Positions 13,750 through 21,588 of a DNA stretch of 58,699 nt are shown piece after piece; position 1 is the first letter of the stretch; every line of letters starts with the position of its first letter. The DNA comes from Pectobacterium carotovorum (GTDB taxonomy: Bacteria > Pseudomonadota > Gammaproteobacteria > Enterobacterales > Enterobacteriaceae). The notes beneath the pieces are model-generated. The model was not told the DNA's origin. It ran no database searches and saw only the letters and a list, made by a program, of their open reading frames with translations. The DNA is taken from the NCBI RefSeq assembly GCF_900129615.1, contig NZ_FQWI01000016.1:1-58699 (forward strand), given 5' to 3'. A program made the translations under genes and the position numbers.

Positions 13750-14454
13750 TTAGGCAAAAAGCTCAGAGTAGACATGATCTAGGTTTCTTTTTACACTTTT
13801 CGCTAAGGATCTTAGGCCAAACATATCAGACCAAAAATTACGATCTTTAGCACTGGCCTCTTTGTTTTTTAACAAAGTTTTGTAATCTGTTTCATCGGCA
13901 AGTAAAGCATCAACGGTTAAACCTTTAACTGCTAAAGCATCAAATAATTCATTTTCATAAATGGCACATTCTTTATTTAAAATGAATGTTTTATCTTTTT
14001 TGTGTCGAGCTAAAACGAATGTGAATTCATCATCAACATCGCTATCGACACGATTAAAAATAACTTTGATCTTATCAGCTGGAATGCCAATGCTAGCGAG
14101 AGTATCAAGCATTTGTATCGTTTCTTTTTGTTCTTTTGTCCCTGATGTGACAGGAACAACGAAATAATCGAATTCTTCATGCGAGTCATCAAATTTAATC
14201 ATGTTTTTCATGAAGTCTTCAATGTTTGAAGCACCAATGTCAATAATTGCATCGTCTTCTAACATGATTTTTTTGAATAGATGACGAAATTTATCGCCAT
14301 TCATCTTTTCTACATCAATACCGAGTCCTTCCGCTGTTTCGTTAATGGATTCTATGGCGAAAATCTGTGCTCCATTCATGCGTGGAGATAGTAAGTGTGC
14401 TGCAACGGTTGTTTTTCCTACGGTGCCAGTGTAGTTAAGAATTGCTACTTTCAT
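13750..14454 (-). CDS. stbB: StbB-like ParA/MinD-superfamily ATPase
   Basis: Starts MKVAILNYTGTVGKTTVAAH, a P-loop of the deviant Walker type with GTVGKTT in place of KGGVGKT, followed by a DIGASN segment near residue 73. The 234-aa size matches StbB. In R388 StbB is needed for conjugation and acts against StbA in plasmid positioning. The start overlaps the stbA-like gene by 20 bases, which implies coupling. Confidence 0.82.
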   Translation of the reverse strand: MKVAILNYTGTVGKTTVAAHLLSPRMNGAQIFAIESINETAEGLGIDVEKMNGDKFRHLFKKIMLEDDAIIDIGASNIEDFMKNMIKFDDSHEEFDYFVVPVTSGTKEQKETIQMLDTLASIGIPADKIKVIFNRVDSDVDDEFTFVLARHKKDKTFILNKECAIYENELFDALAVKGLTVDALLADETDYKTLLKNKEASAKDRNFWSDMFGLRSLAKSVKRNLDHVYSELFA

Positions 14455-14806
14455 CTTCGTATCCTTGTAAATTTTGGAGTTCTTCTAAATCTATAGGCTT
14501 TCTTCTTAGTCTAAGAAGATCTGCCGGGTTTCTGATTTTTGTCGGCAGGTTATTGATTTTTTCACTTTCTATAACCTGTTTTTTTATTGTCGGTTTATGA
14601 GCCGGATTACTTTTACTATCACTACCTAAAATAATACGACGTACATAGCTGTTGAATTGCTTATAGCTCAATTCAAAACCATTTTCTACCAAACTGTCAT
14701 ATATACACTTTTGGGTTTCACCGTTACGCAATCGTTCGCTGATCTGATCAACGTGCTGCATGAACGCCTGTCGCCCAACTCTGGGCTTTGTTCGCCAATC
14801 TTCCAT
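14435..14806 (-). CDS. stbA: StbA-like DNA-binding protein, 123 aa
   Basis: The N-terminal half (QHVDQISERLRNGETQKCIY, then LVENGFELSYKQFNSYVRRI) is an HTH-type DNA-binding region. The C-terminal half is basic and less ordered, as in StbA. R388 StbA binds short direct repeats beside oriT and controls both segregation and transfer. Here 10-bp phased repeats lie directly upstream (14869-14969), the best local support for the assignment. Confidence 0.78.
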   Translation of the reverse strand: MEDWRTKPRVGRQAFMQHVDQISERLRNGETQKCIYDSLVENGFELSYKQFNSYVRRIILGSDSKSNPAHKPTIKKQVIESEKINNLPTKIRNPADLLRLRRKPIDLEELQNLQGYEDESSNS

Positions 14807-14868
14807 CGTATACCTCTGATTGCAAGGATCTCCTTATATGTTACCTCATTAGGAGGCATTTGTAAGAT

Positions 14869-14969
14869 TTAGAGAGATTATAAGAGATTTAGAGAGACTG
14901 TCAATGATTTTAGAGAGACTTAGAGAGATTTAGAGGGACTTAGAGGGATTTAGAGGGACTTAGAGAGAT
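14869..14969 (-). promoter_or_regulatory. stb promoter embedded in 10-bp phased iterons
   Basis: On the minus strand TTGACA (14904-14899), 16 bp and TATAAT (14882-14877) form a near-consensus promoter. TTAGAGAGA(T/C) copies start at 14869 and 14889, followed by six tandem 10-bp units of TTAGAG(A/G)GA(C/T) from 14910 to 14969. The phasing is one helical turn, with two copies on the promoter. This matches the StbA direct-repeat logic of R388 and implies autorepression. Confidence 0.85.
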
Positions 14970-15140
14970 TGCAACGGGGCTACAGATACCACAGAAGCCA
15001 AAAGAGGCACGTGACCGACTGTATACAAAATCCTGCGGATTTCGATACGTCGACGCGCCAAAGGGGGGGCCCCTTTGAAACCCCCGCTGGGGACTGCTTA
15101 CCTAGCGGTGTTATTAAAAGCTTTTTACCGGAGGTGTTAT
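14970..15140 (+). other. oriT: Presumed oriT region
   Basis: Between the stb iterons and the mobC-like gene lies a gene-free stretch with ATCCTGC (15030-15036), which fits the nic core of IncP-like MOB-P relaxases (ATCCTG/Y). It sits inside the small dyad AAATCC-TGC-GGATTT (15028-15042). Next come CAAAGGGG-GGG-CCCCTTTG (15059-15077) and CCCC-GCT-GGGG. The exact nick is unproven. If it is on the plus strand, the relaxase gene would enter first, which conflicts with a leading region on the left. Confidence 0.55.
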
Positions 15141-15494
15141 ATGTCAGAAAATAAAAAACAGAAGCAGAATAAGTCAGTTGTGGTTTCATTAAGATTTACC
15201 GAAACTGAGATTGCTTCTTTTTCTGATGCTATAAATAAAACCGGGCTAAGCCGCTCTGAATTTTTTAGAAAGTTGATATTGGAGAAGTCTTCATCCGTAG
15301 TTATCAATGTTAAAGATACATCTAAATTAATTTATCATTATAACAAATCCGGGAACAATCTTAATCAGCTAGCTTATAAAGTTAATGCGGCTCATTTAAC
15401 GGGCATTGTCTCTGAAAAGCTCTATGTAAAAGTGCTTAATCGGCTTGTTGATATTGGGAACTTATTATTGACGGGGTTAGGCGATGATAATTAG
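15141..15494 (+). CDS. MobC/NikA-like relaxosome accessory protein, 117 aa
   Basis: GGAGGTGTTAT precedes the ATG at 15141; an earlier in-frame start at 15075 lies in the oriT palindromes. Residues about 14-50 form a ribbon-helix-helix (VVVSLRFTETEIASFSDAIN, then KTGLSRSEFFRKLIL). The C-terminal part (YHYNKSGNNLNQLAYKVN) is the typical MobC signature. It overlaps the relaxase start by 11 bases. The family binds oriT and guides or unwinds DNA at the nick. Confidence 0.88.
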   Translation: MSENKKQKQNKSVVVSLRFTETEIASFSDAINKTGLSRSEFFRKLILEKSSSVVINVKDTSKLIYHYNKSGNNLNQLAYKVNAAHLTGIVSEKLYVKVLNRLVDIGNLLLTGLGDDN

Positions 15495-18400
15495 GCTGAG
15501 GGGGTATAATGATGGAGCTAAAGAATATTTAGAGGAAGGTGTTAAGAATGGTAGGGAGTTAACCCGTGATGAGTTAGATGATCGGGCCATTCTTTTTGGT
15601 AATCTTGATGTGACACAAAAGGTATATCAGAGTATCCCGGATAATGGACAAGAAAGATATATTTCTGTTACTCTTTCTTTCTTAGAAGATGACATATCCA
15701 TTGAGAAAATGAGGGATATAACAGAAGAGTATCGTCAGTTTTTAATGTCCGCTTATCACGATAATGAATACAATTTTTATGCTGAGGCTCATCTTCCAAA
15801 AATAAAAAAAGTGGAAGATAAAAAAACTGGCGAAATGATTGATAGAAAACCACATGTTCATATAATAATTCCAGAGGTTAATTTACTGTCTGGAAATATT
15901 ATAAATCCGCGAGGTGATCACAAAGCAAATGAAAAATATTTTGAGGCATTTCAAGAGTACATAAATCAAAAATATAGCCTTGTATCACCACGTGAGCGTG
16001 TACGCGTTGATCCAAAAAATTCTGCTGATGTTTTATCTCGTTATAAAGGTGATGACTTTCAAAGTAAGAATCGTGAATTTAAGCAGAAATTAGTTAAAGA
16101 TATTATTGATAAAGATATTCAATCACGGAATGGATTCTATGCGCATGTAGCATCTTTCGGTGAAACTAGAGTTAGGAATGAAGGAAAGGAAAATGAATAC
16201 ATTGCGGTCAAACTACCAGGCGATGCTAAATTTACTAATCTAAAAGAGAGTATTTTTTGTGATGATTTTATTGTCAGGAGAGAAATTAAAAAACCACCAC
16301 TCGATAGTAATGTCATTCAGCAGAGGCTACATGAGTGGGTGCAACGTTCCAAGGAACTTAAATATATCAGCAAAGCCGGTGAGTCATTTAGAAGTAAGTA
16401 TAAAAACTCTTCTCCTGATGAGAAGTTGAAGATATTAGCTAAGACGCAAGCCGATTTTTATAAAACTAAAGGGGTAAATGATGAGTTATATATTAGCAAA
16501 CGGCAAAGAGGTAACCAGCGAAGTATTACTGAAATTGGAAGCGAAACATCTGCCAGCGTTACCGATGGCTTGCAAAGTATGCACGGTCGGGAAATGGCAA
16601 ATATTCGGGACGGTGGAAAAACCCAACGTGAGATGTTTTTGCCCGCTGATGCACGTTTTCTCTTGGGACAGCCAGAAGCCATCGGAGGAAATACTGGATT
16701 GCGACATGCTCTACGAACCGGAAGAGGACGAAGTACCCCCAGTGACAACCCAAAGCGAACATCCTCAGTTCCTAGCCGTTCGCCAGCAGCCTATTACGAA
16801 AGATGGTCAGGAATCCAGCAACGAGATGGACAAAGACGAGGAACATTGGCAGGAGACATAAGGCTACCTGCTTATGCAACGAACCGTAAACGAGTTCCAA
16901 CTATCAATGACATCGAGCAACGAAGCAACCTCCTGTTAAAGAGGGGGGATCAAGCAGGAGGGAAGAGCCTTAGCCTGGCAAAAGGGCTACCCATACCAAA
17001 CGCGAAAGAGTCTTCTGCATCCTCAATTCTTGGCCGTTCGCCGACAGCCTATTACGAACGATGGGCAGGAAGTCAGCAACGAAATGGACAAAAGCGAGGA
17101 ATACTGGCCGCGGAGATCAGGCTACCCGCTTATGCAACGAGTCGTAAACGAGTTGCAACTATCAATGACATCGAGAAACGGAGCAACTTTCTGTTAAAGA
17201 GGGGGGATCAAGCTGGGGGCAAGAGTTTTAGCTTAGCAAAGAGACAATGGCCGCATCGAAATAAAAACTCATCTTCAGTAGCTGCGTGGTTTCTCCGACA
17301 AAACGAGCAAAACCAAATTTTGCCAGAGCACCGGCGGGCTATACGTGACGTAGATAGCCAGTTTTATACGGCTCGGCGTCTTATTTATCAAGATGAGCGC
17401 TTAACCCGGAGCCAAAAGACACAATATTTATCTGTTTTAACTTTTGAGCGGTTAAAAGCTCATCAGCACATTACACACCCGGATCACCCGGATAACTTGG
17501 AGAACAATGATATGGGAAGTGAAGATATTAGGAAGTTTATTAAAGAAAAAAATCGTTCATCGAGGAACACAATTGGGGCCGGGGCAGAAAAAGATCGCAC
17601 TATTCCCCCGGCTAGCCGCCGTTTTTCTCGCATAGTGTTAAAGATGAAGAATCAGATTGAAAGCGGATCAGATACTAACTTGGAGCGTCAAAAAACTTTG
17701 ACTTCTGCTGATCTTTACACGCGTCGGTCAAAGCTCAGTAAAAACGTTCACTACATGGATAAAAAAACAGATCACACATTATTTGTTGATACTGGCACTT
17801 CAATTGCTGTGCGTCGTGAAGGGATGTCTCCTGCTGCTCTGGCCGTTGCACTTGAACTAGCAAAAGAGCGTTTTGGCAGTACGCTAACAATCAAAGGTAC
17901 TGATGAGTTCAAGAAGCAGGTGATCGATGTTGTAGCTAAGAACAATCTTGATATTCATTTCACTGATAAATCAATGAATCGCCAGTTAGAGGAACGTAAG
18001 GCCGAATTAGCCCTAGAACTCGACGGTCAGACGATAGAGCAACCAGAAAATATCCACGCCTCATCCGAAACGCAAAGTCATGTTGAAAAATCACAACCCG
18101 CTAGTGACGCAACTACATCGGGAGAAACACCATTTTGGCAGACGATCGTTCATCTCCAGGGAAAACTGATCTCTCACGGGAAAGCGCCGTTGAATCATGA
18201 AAAAGGGAAAGAGGAAAGCTATTTTGTAACGATAAAGGACAGCCAGGGAGCTGAAAAAACGCATTGGAGTGCGGACCTTCAGGACATCATGAAAGGGCAG
18301 CGCAGAGGTAAAAATATTTCTCTGAGCCTAAACCAGTCACGCCCTGTAGAAATAAATGTCCGTGATGCTAAGGGGAACAGTTCGATACAGGAAGCTGTAC

Positions 18401-18912
18401 GTCACAAGTGGGAATTGTCTCGACTTCCAAATGATAAAACAACAGAAGCTAAGCCTGATAGGGCAACTATTTCAGAGCCTCAAGTGCCGGTATCACCGGA
18501 AGAAAATACACCGGCCAGCAATGAGCCGACTAAACAGAAGATTGATGTTCATGAAGGGGTTCTCGTTGCTTGTGGGCCTGCACCATACAGATTCAAACCT
18601 GATATGAATAAGCCAGAAGACGAGCGAAATGATAGTTTCTATGTGAAACTAAAAATGGATAACGGAAAAACGCGGACTCTATGGGGGGTGGGGCTGGAGA
18701 CAGCTACTCGTGGATTTCAGGATGGTGACAGAGTGAAACTGGCTGATAAAGGGGTGGAATCAGTAACGTGGAAGGAAACGCAGAAGGACGGATCTGAGGT
18801 GGAAAAATCCGGTGACCGTCGTATCTGGGAAGGTTCTGTGTTAAGTCGTGAGATTGATTTATCAACCTACAGCGACACTGATCGTGATAACGATGGTCCC
18901 GGAGTAGCATAG
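15484..18912 (+). CDS. Large conjugative relaxase with LPD7-like and repeated C-terminal domains
   Basis: 1142 aa. The relaxase domain occupies about residues 1-260, with Tyr8/Tyr15 as nucleophile candidates and His103, His124 and His126 (FYAEAHLPK and RKPHVHIIIPEVN) as the three-histidine metal site. That pattern fits the MOB-P/Q type; the subfamily is not certain. Residues ~427-502 and ~513-588 are a near-identical tandem duplication (AYYERW...GGKS). An LPD7-like domain follows around 742-842. Two copies of a further domain end the protein (GKLISHGKAPLN and GVLVACGPAPYR). It nicks oriT and pilots the T-strand to VirD4. Another frame is open inside it. Confidence 0.9.
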   Translation: MIIRLRGYNDGAKEYLEEGVKNGRELTRDELDDRAILFGNLDVTQKVYQSIPDNGQERYISVTLSFLEDDISIEKMRDITEEYRQFLMSAYHDNEYNFYAEAHLPKIKKVEDKKTGEMIDRKPHVHIIIPEVNLLSGNIINPRGDHKANEKYFEAFQEYINQKYSLVSPRERVRVDPKNSADVLSRYKGDDFQSKNREFKQKLVKDIIDKDIQSRNGFYAHVASFGETRVRNEGKENEYIAVKLPGDAKFTNLKESIFCDDFIVRREIKKPPLDSNVIQQRLHEWVQRSKELKYISKAGESFRSKYKNSSPDEKLKILAKTQADFYKTKGVNDELYISKRQRGNQRSITEIGSETSASVTDGLQSMHGREMANIRDGGKTQREMFLPADARFLLGQPEAIGGNTGLRHALRTGRGRSTPSDNPKRTSSVPSRSPAAYYERWSGIQQRDGQRRGTLAGDIRLPAYATNRKRVPTINDIEQRSNLLLKRGDQAGGKSLSLAKGLPIPNAKESSASSILGRSPTAYYERWAGSQQRNGQKRGILAAEIRLPAYATSRKRVATINDIEKRSNFLLKRGDQAGGKSFSLAKRQWPHRNKNSSSVAAWFLRQNEQNQILPEHRRAIRDVDSQFYTARRLIYQDERLTRSQKTQYLSVLTFERLKAHQHITHPDHPDNLENNDMGSEDIRKFIKEKNRSSRNTIGAGAEKDRTIPPASRRFSRIVLKMKNQIESGSDTNLERQKTLTSADLYTRRSKLSKNVHYMDKKTDHTLFVDTGTSIAVRREGMSPAALAVALELAKERFGSTLTIKGTDEFKKQVIDVVAKNNLDIHFTDKSMNRQLEERKAELALELDGQTIEQPENIHASSETQSHVEKSQPASDATTSGETPFWQTIVHLQGKLISHGKAPLNHEKGKEESYFVTIKDSQGAEKTHWSADLQDIMKGQRRGKNISLSLNQSRPVEINVRDAKGNSSIQEAVRHKWELSRLPNDKTTEAKPDRATISEPQVPVSPEENTPASNEPTKQKIDVHEGVLVACGPAPYRFKPDMNKPEDERNDSFYVKLKMDNGKTRTLWGVGLETATRGFQDGDRVKLADKGVESVTWKETQKDGSEVEKSGDRRIWEGSVLSREIDLSTYSDTDRDNDGPGVA
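16481..16861 (+). CDS. Probable overlapping gene inside the relaxase gene, 126 aa
   Basis: In the +1-shifted frame relative to the relaxase, AAAGGGG (16468-16474) is followed by two ATGs (16478 and 16481). The product is well composed, not random: MSYILANGKEVTSEVLLKLE, then CKVCTVGKWQIFG and VRCFCPLMHVFSW (a CxxC...CxC zinc-like set), then an acidic tail. The relaxase frame across this part is arginine, serine and glycine-rich and weakly conserved-looking, as expected of overprinted DNA. ColE1 mobB/mobD within mobA set the precedent. Function unknown. Confidence 0.68.
   Translation: MSYILANGKEVTSEVLLKLEAKHLPALPMACKVCTVGKWQIFGTVEKPNVRCFCPLMHVFSWDSQKPSEEILDCDMLYEPEEDEVPPVTTQSEHPQFLAVRQQPITKDGQESSNEMDKDEEHWQET
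16762..17245 (+). repeat. Tandem ~225-bp duplication inside the relaxase gene
   Basis: Units at about 16762-16987 and 17020-17245 share most bases, e.g. ATCAATGACATCGAG and TTAAAGAGGGGGGATCAAG. They encode two 75-residue copies with conservative changes. The overlapping gene ends at 16861, inside unit one. Confidence 0.85.
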
Positions 18913-18936
18913 CCAGGTATCAGTCTAACCTTAAAT

Positions 18937-18957
18937 TGCCAGCCTCTAGGGCTGGCA
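18937..18957 (+). terminator. Possible terminator after the relaxase gene
   Basis: TGCCAGCC-TCTAG-GGCTGGCA, followed by TTCTGT. The stem is strong but the T-run is poor. Confidence 0.5.
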
Positions 18958-19094
18958 TTCTGTATTCAGTTCGTTGTTTCGCCAATTTACATCACCGTGA
19001 ATAAAACACGAATTCTGCAATACGAGCTGTCAAGTTACGGAATTTGTAGTAGTCTTTGCCAAATGATCCATTTTTGATCCTTGAGGCGGCAGAG

Positions 19095-19358
19095 ATGTCA
19101 AACGTCGTAGGTTCAGCTACTTCCTCAAAGAAAACAAAGCGACCGTATAAGAAAGGTAATCCCGTACCTTCCAAAGAACGGCAGAAAGCCTATCTTTCTA
19201 GAAAAAGTACGACACATAAGGCTCTTAGCGCCGTTATTCGTATTGCGTTGAAAGATAGGCTAGCTCAGTTTGCAGAAGAAGCGGGAATCACCCAAGCTGA
19301 GATGCTGGAAAGATTGATCGAATCAGAAATCAATCGCAGGTTGGAAGAAGATGAATAG
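19095..19358 (+). CDS. copB: CopB-like repressor of repA
   Basis: 87 aa from the ATG at 19095 (GAGGCGGCAGAG upstream); an earlier in-frame start at 19056 lacks a site. A basic tail ([20 protein letters not shown]) precedes a region similar in layout to IncFII CopB, ending [20 protein letters not shown]. Position immediately upstream of the antisense RNA and repA is the canonical one. CopB-type proteins repress the repA promoter. Confidence 0.85.
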   Translation: MSNVVGSATSSKKTKRPYKKGNPVPSKERQKAYLSRKSTTHKALSAVIRIALKDRLAQFAEEAGITQAEMLERLIESEINRRLEEDE

Positions 19359-19489
19359 TGTACATTTTTGTCACTTTTTACATTTCTTGATCCTTGACCT
19401 GATGGGTGCTAGATTACGGAGCAGTTTGTAAGTGAGAATTAATGGTTGCCGCGCCACAAGGCGGTAAGGAACTGGCTAAAGCCAGAAAA
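19359..19489 (+). promoter_or_regulatory. repA leader upstream segment
   Basis: This gene-free stretch between copB and the antisense RNA should carry the repA promoter and start of its leader. A TTGATCCTTGACC stretch (19389-19401) supplies possible -35 elements. CTGGC-TAAA-GCCAG (19472-19484) is a hairpin before the CopT-like stem. Confidence 0.45.
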
Positions 19490-19570
19490 GCAAAAACCCC
19501 GATAATCTCTAGTTTGGCGACAGGAAGATTAACGGGGTCCTACTAAAACTGTATAGAAGCGTTGCTCTAT
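19490..19570 (-). ncRNA. copA: CopA-like antisense RNA controlling repA
   Basis: On the minus strand a ~80-nt RNA starts near 19570 and ends at a perfect terminator. Its long stem pairs ACCCCGTTAATCT with AGATTATCGGGGT and is followed by TTTTT. The loop (TGTCGCCAAAC, i.e. TTTGGCGA on the target) carries the YUNR-type U-turn typical of IncFII CopA/CopT pairing. It inhibits repA by blocking translation of the leader peptide. It is the main copy-number and incompatibility determinant. Confidence 0.88.
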
Positions 19571-19576
19571 GCAGGG

Positions 19577-19605
19577 AGTATAGTTTTATGCCTTTTAAAG
19601 GTCAA
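19577..19605 (-). promoter_or_regulatory. Antisense RNA promoter
   Basis: Minus strand TTGACC (19605-19600), 17-bp spacer, TATACT (19582-19577): strong sigma70 promoter placed to start the RNA near 19570. Confidence 0.85.
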
Positions 19606-19644
19606 CTCCCCCCGCGCAACATAAGTGACGGGGATTTTGTCTGA
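19588..19644 (+). CDS. tap: repA leader peptide (Tap-like), 18 aa
   Basis: MPFKGQLPPRNISDGDFV ends with TGA at 19642-19644, overlapping the proposed repA start. In IncFII and related replicons translation of such a leader peptide opens the repA ribosome binding site, and the antisense RNA acts by blocking it. Position, size and overlap fit; the peptide sequence itself is not conserved between groups. Confidence 0.75.
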   Translation: MPFKGQLPPRNISDGDFV

Positions 19645-20671
19645 GCACATATTTTCAGCATCTCCGCTCGCTGGTGCATACCGTACTTCGCGGCGTGGAG
19701 AATCTAACCGCTTGCGTAAAGGTCAAGCGAAAACACACCGCAACCATATCCCTCAATTCAATGAAAAAATTCCGCGTGGCATGGCGTCCAAAGTGGTGGC
19801 CTGCATTCGTGGTCACGACTGGTGCCGCAACGGCGACCTGACAGAACTGCGTCGTCGGGGTTACACACCGTACTCGAGGATGTTTGATAAAACGTTCCGC
19901 CCGAAACCCATGCGAATCACCCCGCGTTCGGAGAGCCGCGAGGCCCTGACCGCGTTATCATTGGTGCTGGCCGCTAACTGCGACTACAGTCCTGACAGTG
20001 AGTACATGTTCGAAGTGATGCTCCCAGTTGAAGAAATGGCCAGACGCATGGGAGTCCTTCACATCTATGCGAGCGGCCGCAAGGCGTATGACGTTCTACT
20101 TAACGCCCTGCGGGTACTGGAGCTCCTAGACTATATCGTCGTACACCGAGCTCGTGACACAGACTCCGGCCAGAACAAGCCGATGCGCATCTTCCTCACT
20201 GAAAATTTCTTCACTTCGCGCGGCATGACGGTCGAAAACGTGCGCCAGTGGCTGCACAAATACCGCCAATGGGCAGTAGCATCGGGTGTTGCGCAGTCCA
20301 TGCACGAGAAGTATGAACGTCACCAACTGAAGATGGCTCGTCTGTGCATTAACATCGACGGCCATCACTCCCTGAAGAACCGCCTGAAACAGATAAAGCG
20401 CTGGATTGTCAGCCCGGAGCTACGTGCAGAGAAGCAGCGTGTGATCTCCGACATCGAGCGCGCACTGGAAGAGCGTCGGCAGTCGCACCAGAGTAACGGC
20501 TCCGACCGCTACCAGAACGCTTGGCGTCGCTATGCTGCCAGTGGCGAACTGACTATGGCTATGCAAATGACGCTAGAAAAGGGAGTTAAGGCTGATTTTC
20601 CGCTGCTGAATGTAACCGACGCTGAGAAGTATTACCGTCTGCTGTTGGAACGAGCCGGTATCACCCTCTGA
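19637..20671 (+). CDS. repA: Replication initiator RepA (IncFII/IncL/M type)
   Basis: 344 aa from the TTG at 19637, with GGGG (19630-19633) just upstream and overlap with the leader stop; the GTG at 19625 would add four residues. Basic N-terminus (RRGESNRLRKGQAKTHRNHI), then the RepA core (ALTALSLVLAANCDYSPDSE, and RVLELLDYIVVHRARDTDSG). It binds the origin downstream and is cis-acting in related plasmids. Synthesis is limited by the antisense RNA and the CopB-like repressor. Confidence 0.88.
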   Translation: MSEHIFSASPLAGAYRTSRRGESNRLRKGQAKTHRNHIPQFNEKIPRGMASKVVACIRGHDWCRNGDLTELRRRGYTPYSRMFDKTFRPKPMRITPRSESREALTALSLVLAANCDYSPDSEYMFEVMLPVEEMARRMGVLHIYASGRKAYDVLLNALRVLELLDYIVVHRARDTDSGQNKPMRIFLTENFFTSRGMTVENVRQWLHKYRQWAVASGVAQSMHEKYERHQLKMARLCINIDGHHSLKNRLKQIKRWIVSPELRAEKQRVISDIERALEERRQSHQSNGSDRYQNAWRRYAASGELTMAMQMTLEKGVKADFPLLNVTDAEKYYRLLLERAGITL

Positions 20672-20689
20672 ATATACACACCATTAAAT

Positions 20690-20709
20690 AACCGCGCACG
20701 TCGCGGTTT
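20690..20709 (+). terminator. Terminator after repA
   Basis: AACCGCG-CACGT-CGCGGTT followed by TCTG. Weak T-run; in IncFII-like replicons the segment after repA (CIS) ends transcription and loads RepA. Confidence 0.6.
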
Positions 20710-20759
20710 CTGTGCTGGCGCTTAACAGTAGAACCTTCGCCTGGCAGGCTTTCGCACGC

Positions 20760-21000
20760 CTTAAATTTGTTTTTGGCACATTCGTGACTAATTAATCTGA
20801 CGATACAGTCGGCAAAGTACAGTAAATAGCCAGTTAATTTCGAATACTAGGCGGCAATGCGACCGTTAATACCATTAATTTCGAAAGGAGGATACGGAAT
20901 ATTGCTAATTTCGAACGTTACTTCTGAACAAAACATGCTTTCTAAAGAAAGACTACCCTGAGCCAGCTACGCAGGCTTAGAGGTAGCTCCCTTCGCTATG
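20760..21000 (+). other. oriV: Probable replication origin region
   Basis: Gene-free DNA directly after repA contains three copies of TTAATTTCGAA or CTAATTTCGAA (20834, 20875 and 20905), spaced 41 and 30 bp. A stretch resembling a primosome or G-site-like fold (GAGCCAGCTACGCAGG.., 20961 on) follows. I did not find an exact DnaA box TTATCCACA. Assignment relies on position and repeats. Confidence 0.6.
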
Positions 21001-21588
21001 CTCAGGGCTAATCCTCTGCATAAAAAAACCTTCATAGATGAACATTTGCGCTTTCAAAAGTAGCTCCCCGGCAAGCCGGGGCAAAAAATGCAGACAGTAT
21101 CAGCTTCATAGAAAATATTGCTTAAAGTCACCAATACACGCCCGTAAGCGGCCTACGGCACGCTAACGCGGAGATACGCCCGGTCTACGCCCGGACCACT
21201 CCGACGGCGAAAATAGGCTTCTTCGTGGCTGTAAATTGGTATGGCTTAGCAGGATGGGGGGGTTAATAGGTATATTCTATAAAGGTATCGGCTGCGCCGA
21301 GTTTTCCGGCGGATGAAACCACATTGATACATGAGATTTCATTTCCGCCTGCATGTGCCTTTGGCACATCGAAAACCGATCATACTCATCACACGGAGGA
21401 TCATCATTGGATCTTTAGATCTAAACCCAAAACCCGCTTAACAGGGCGATGGCTCACTACGTGAACCATCACCCAGGACAAGGATATGTAAAAGTGTGTC
21501 GTCAAGTCCCAAATCGGAACCCCAAAGGGGCCCCCGCGATTTAGAACTTGACGATATCAGGGGAGCTGAAATACGCGGCTAAAAAAGG
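21001..21588. other. Gene-free region downstream of the origin
   Basis: No coding frame on either strand that I can support. Contents: a GC hairpin CCCCGGC-AA-GCCGGGG (21066-21081), a fragment of the dispersed repeat (21239-21258, TATGGCTTAGCAGGATGGGG), and the long inverted repeat at 21499-21554. Confidence 0.6.
21499..21554. repeat. Long inverted repeat around a GC hairpin
   Basis: Arms TCGTCAAGTCCCAAATCG (21499-21516) and CGATTTAGAACTTGACGA (21537-21554) pair at 15 of 18 positions. Between them is CCCCAAAGGGGCCCCC, similar to the CAAAGGGG..CCCCTTTG element at the presumed oriT (15059-15077). Could be a single-strand initiation site, a recombination site or a bidirectional control element. 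Confidence 0.6.

Noticed and set aside
14869-14969. Short regular repeats read as a CRISPR array
   Set aside because: Ten-base units with no unique spacers; consistent with StbA-type iterons.
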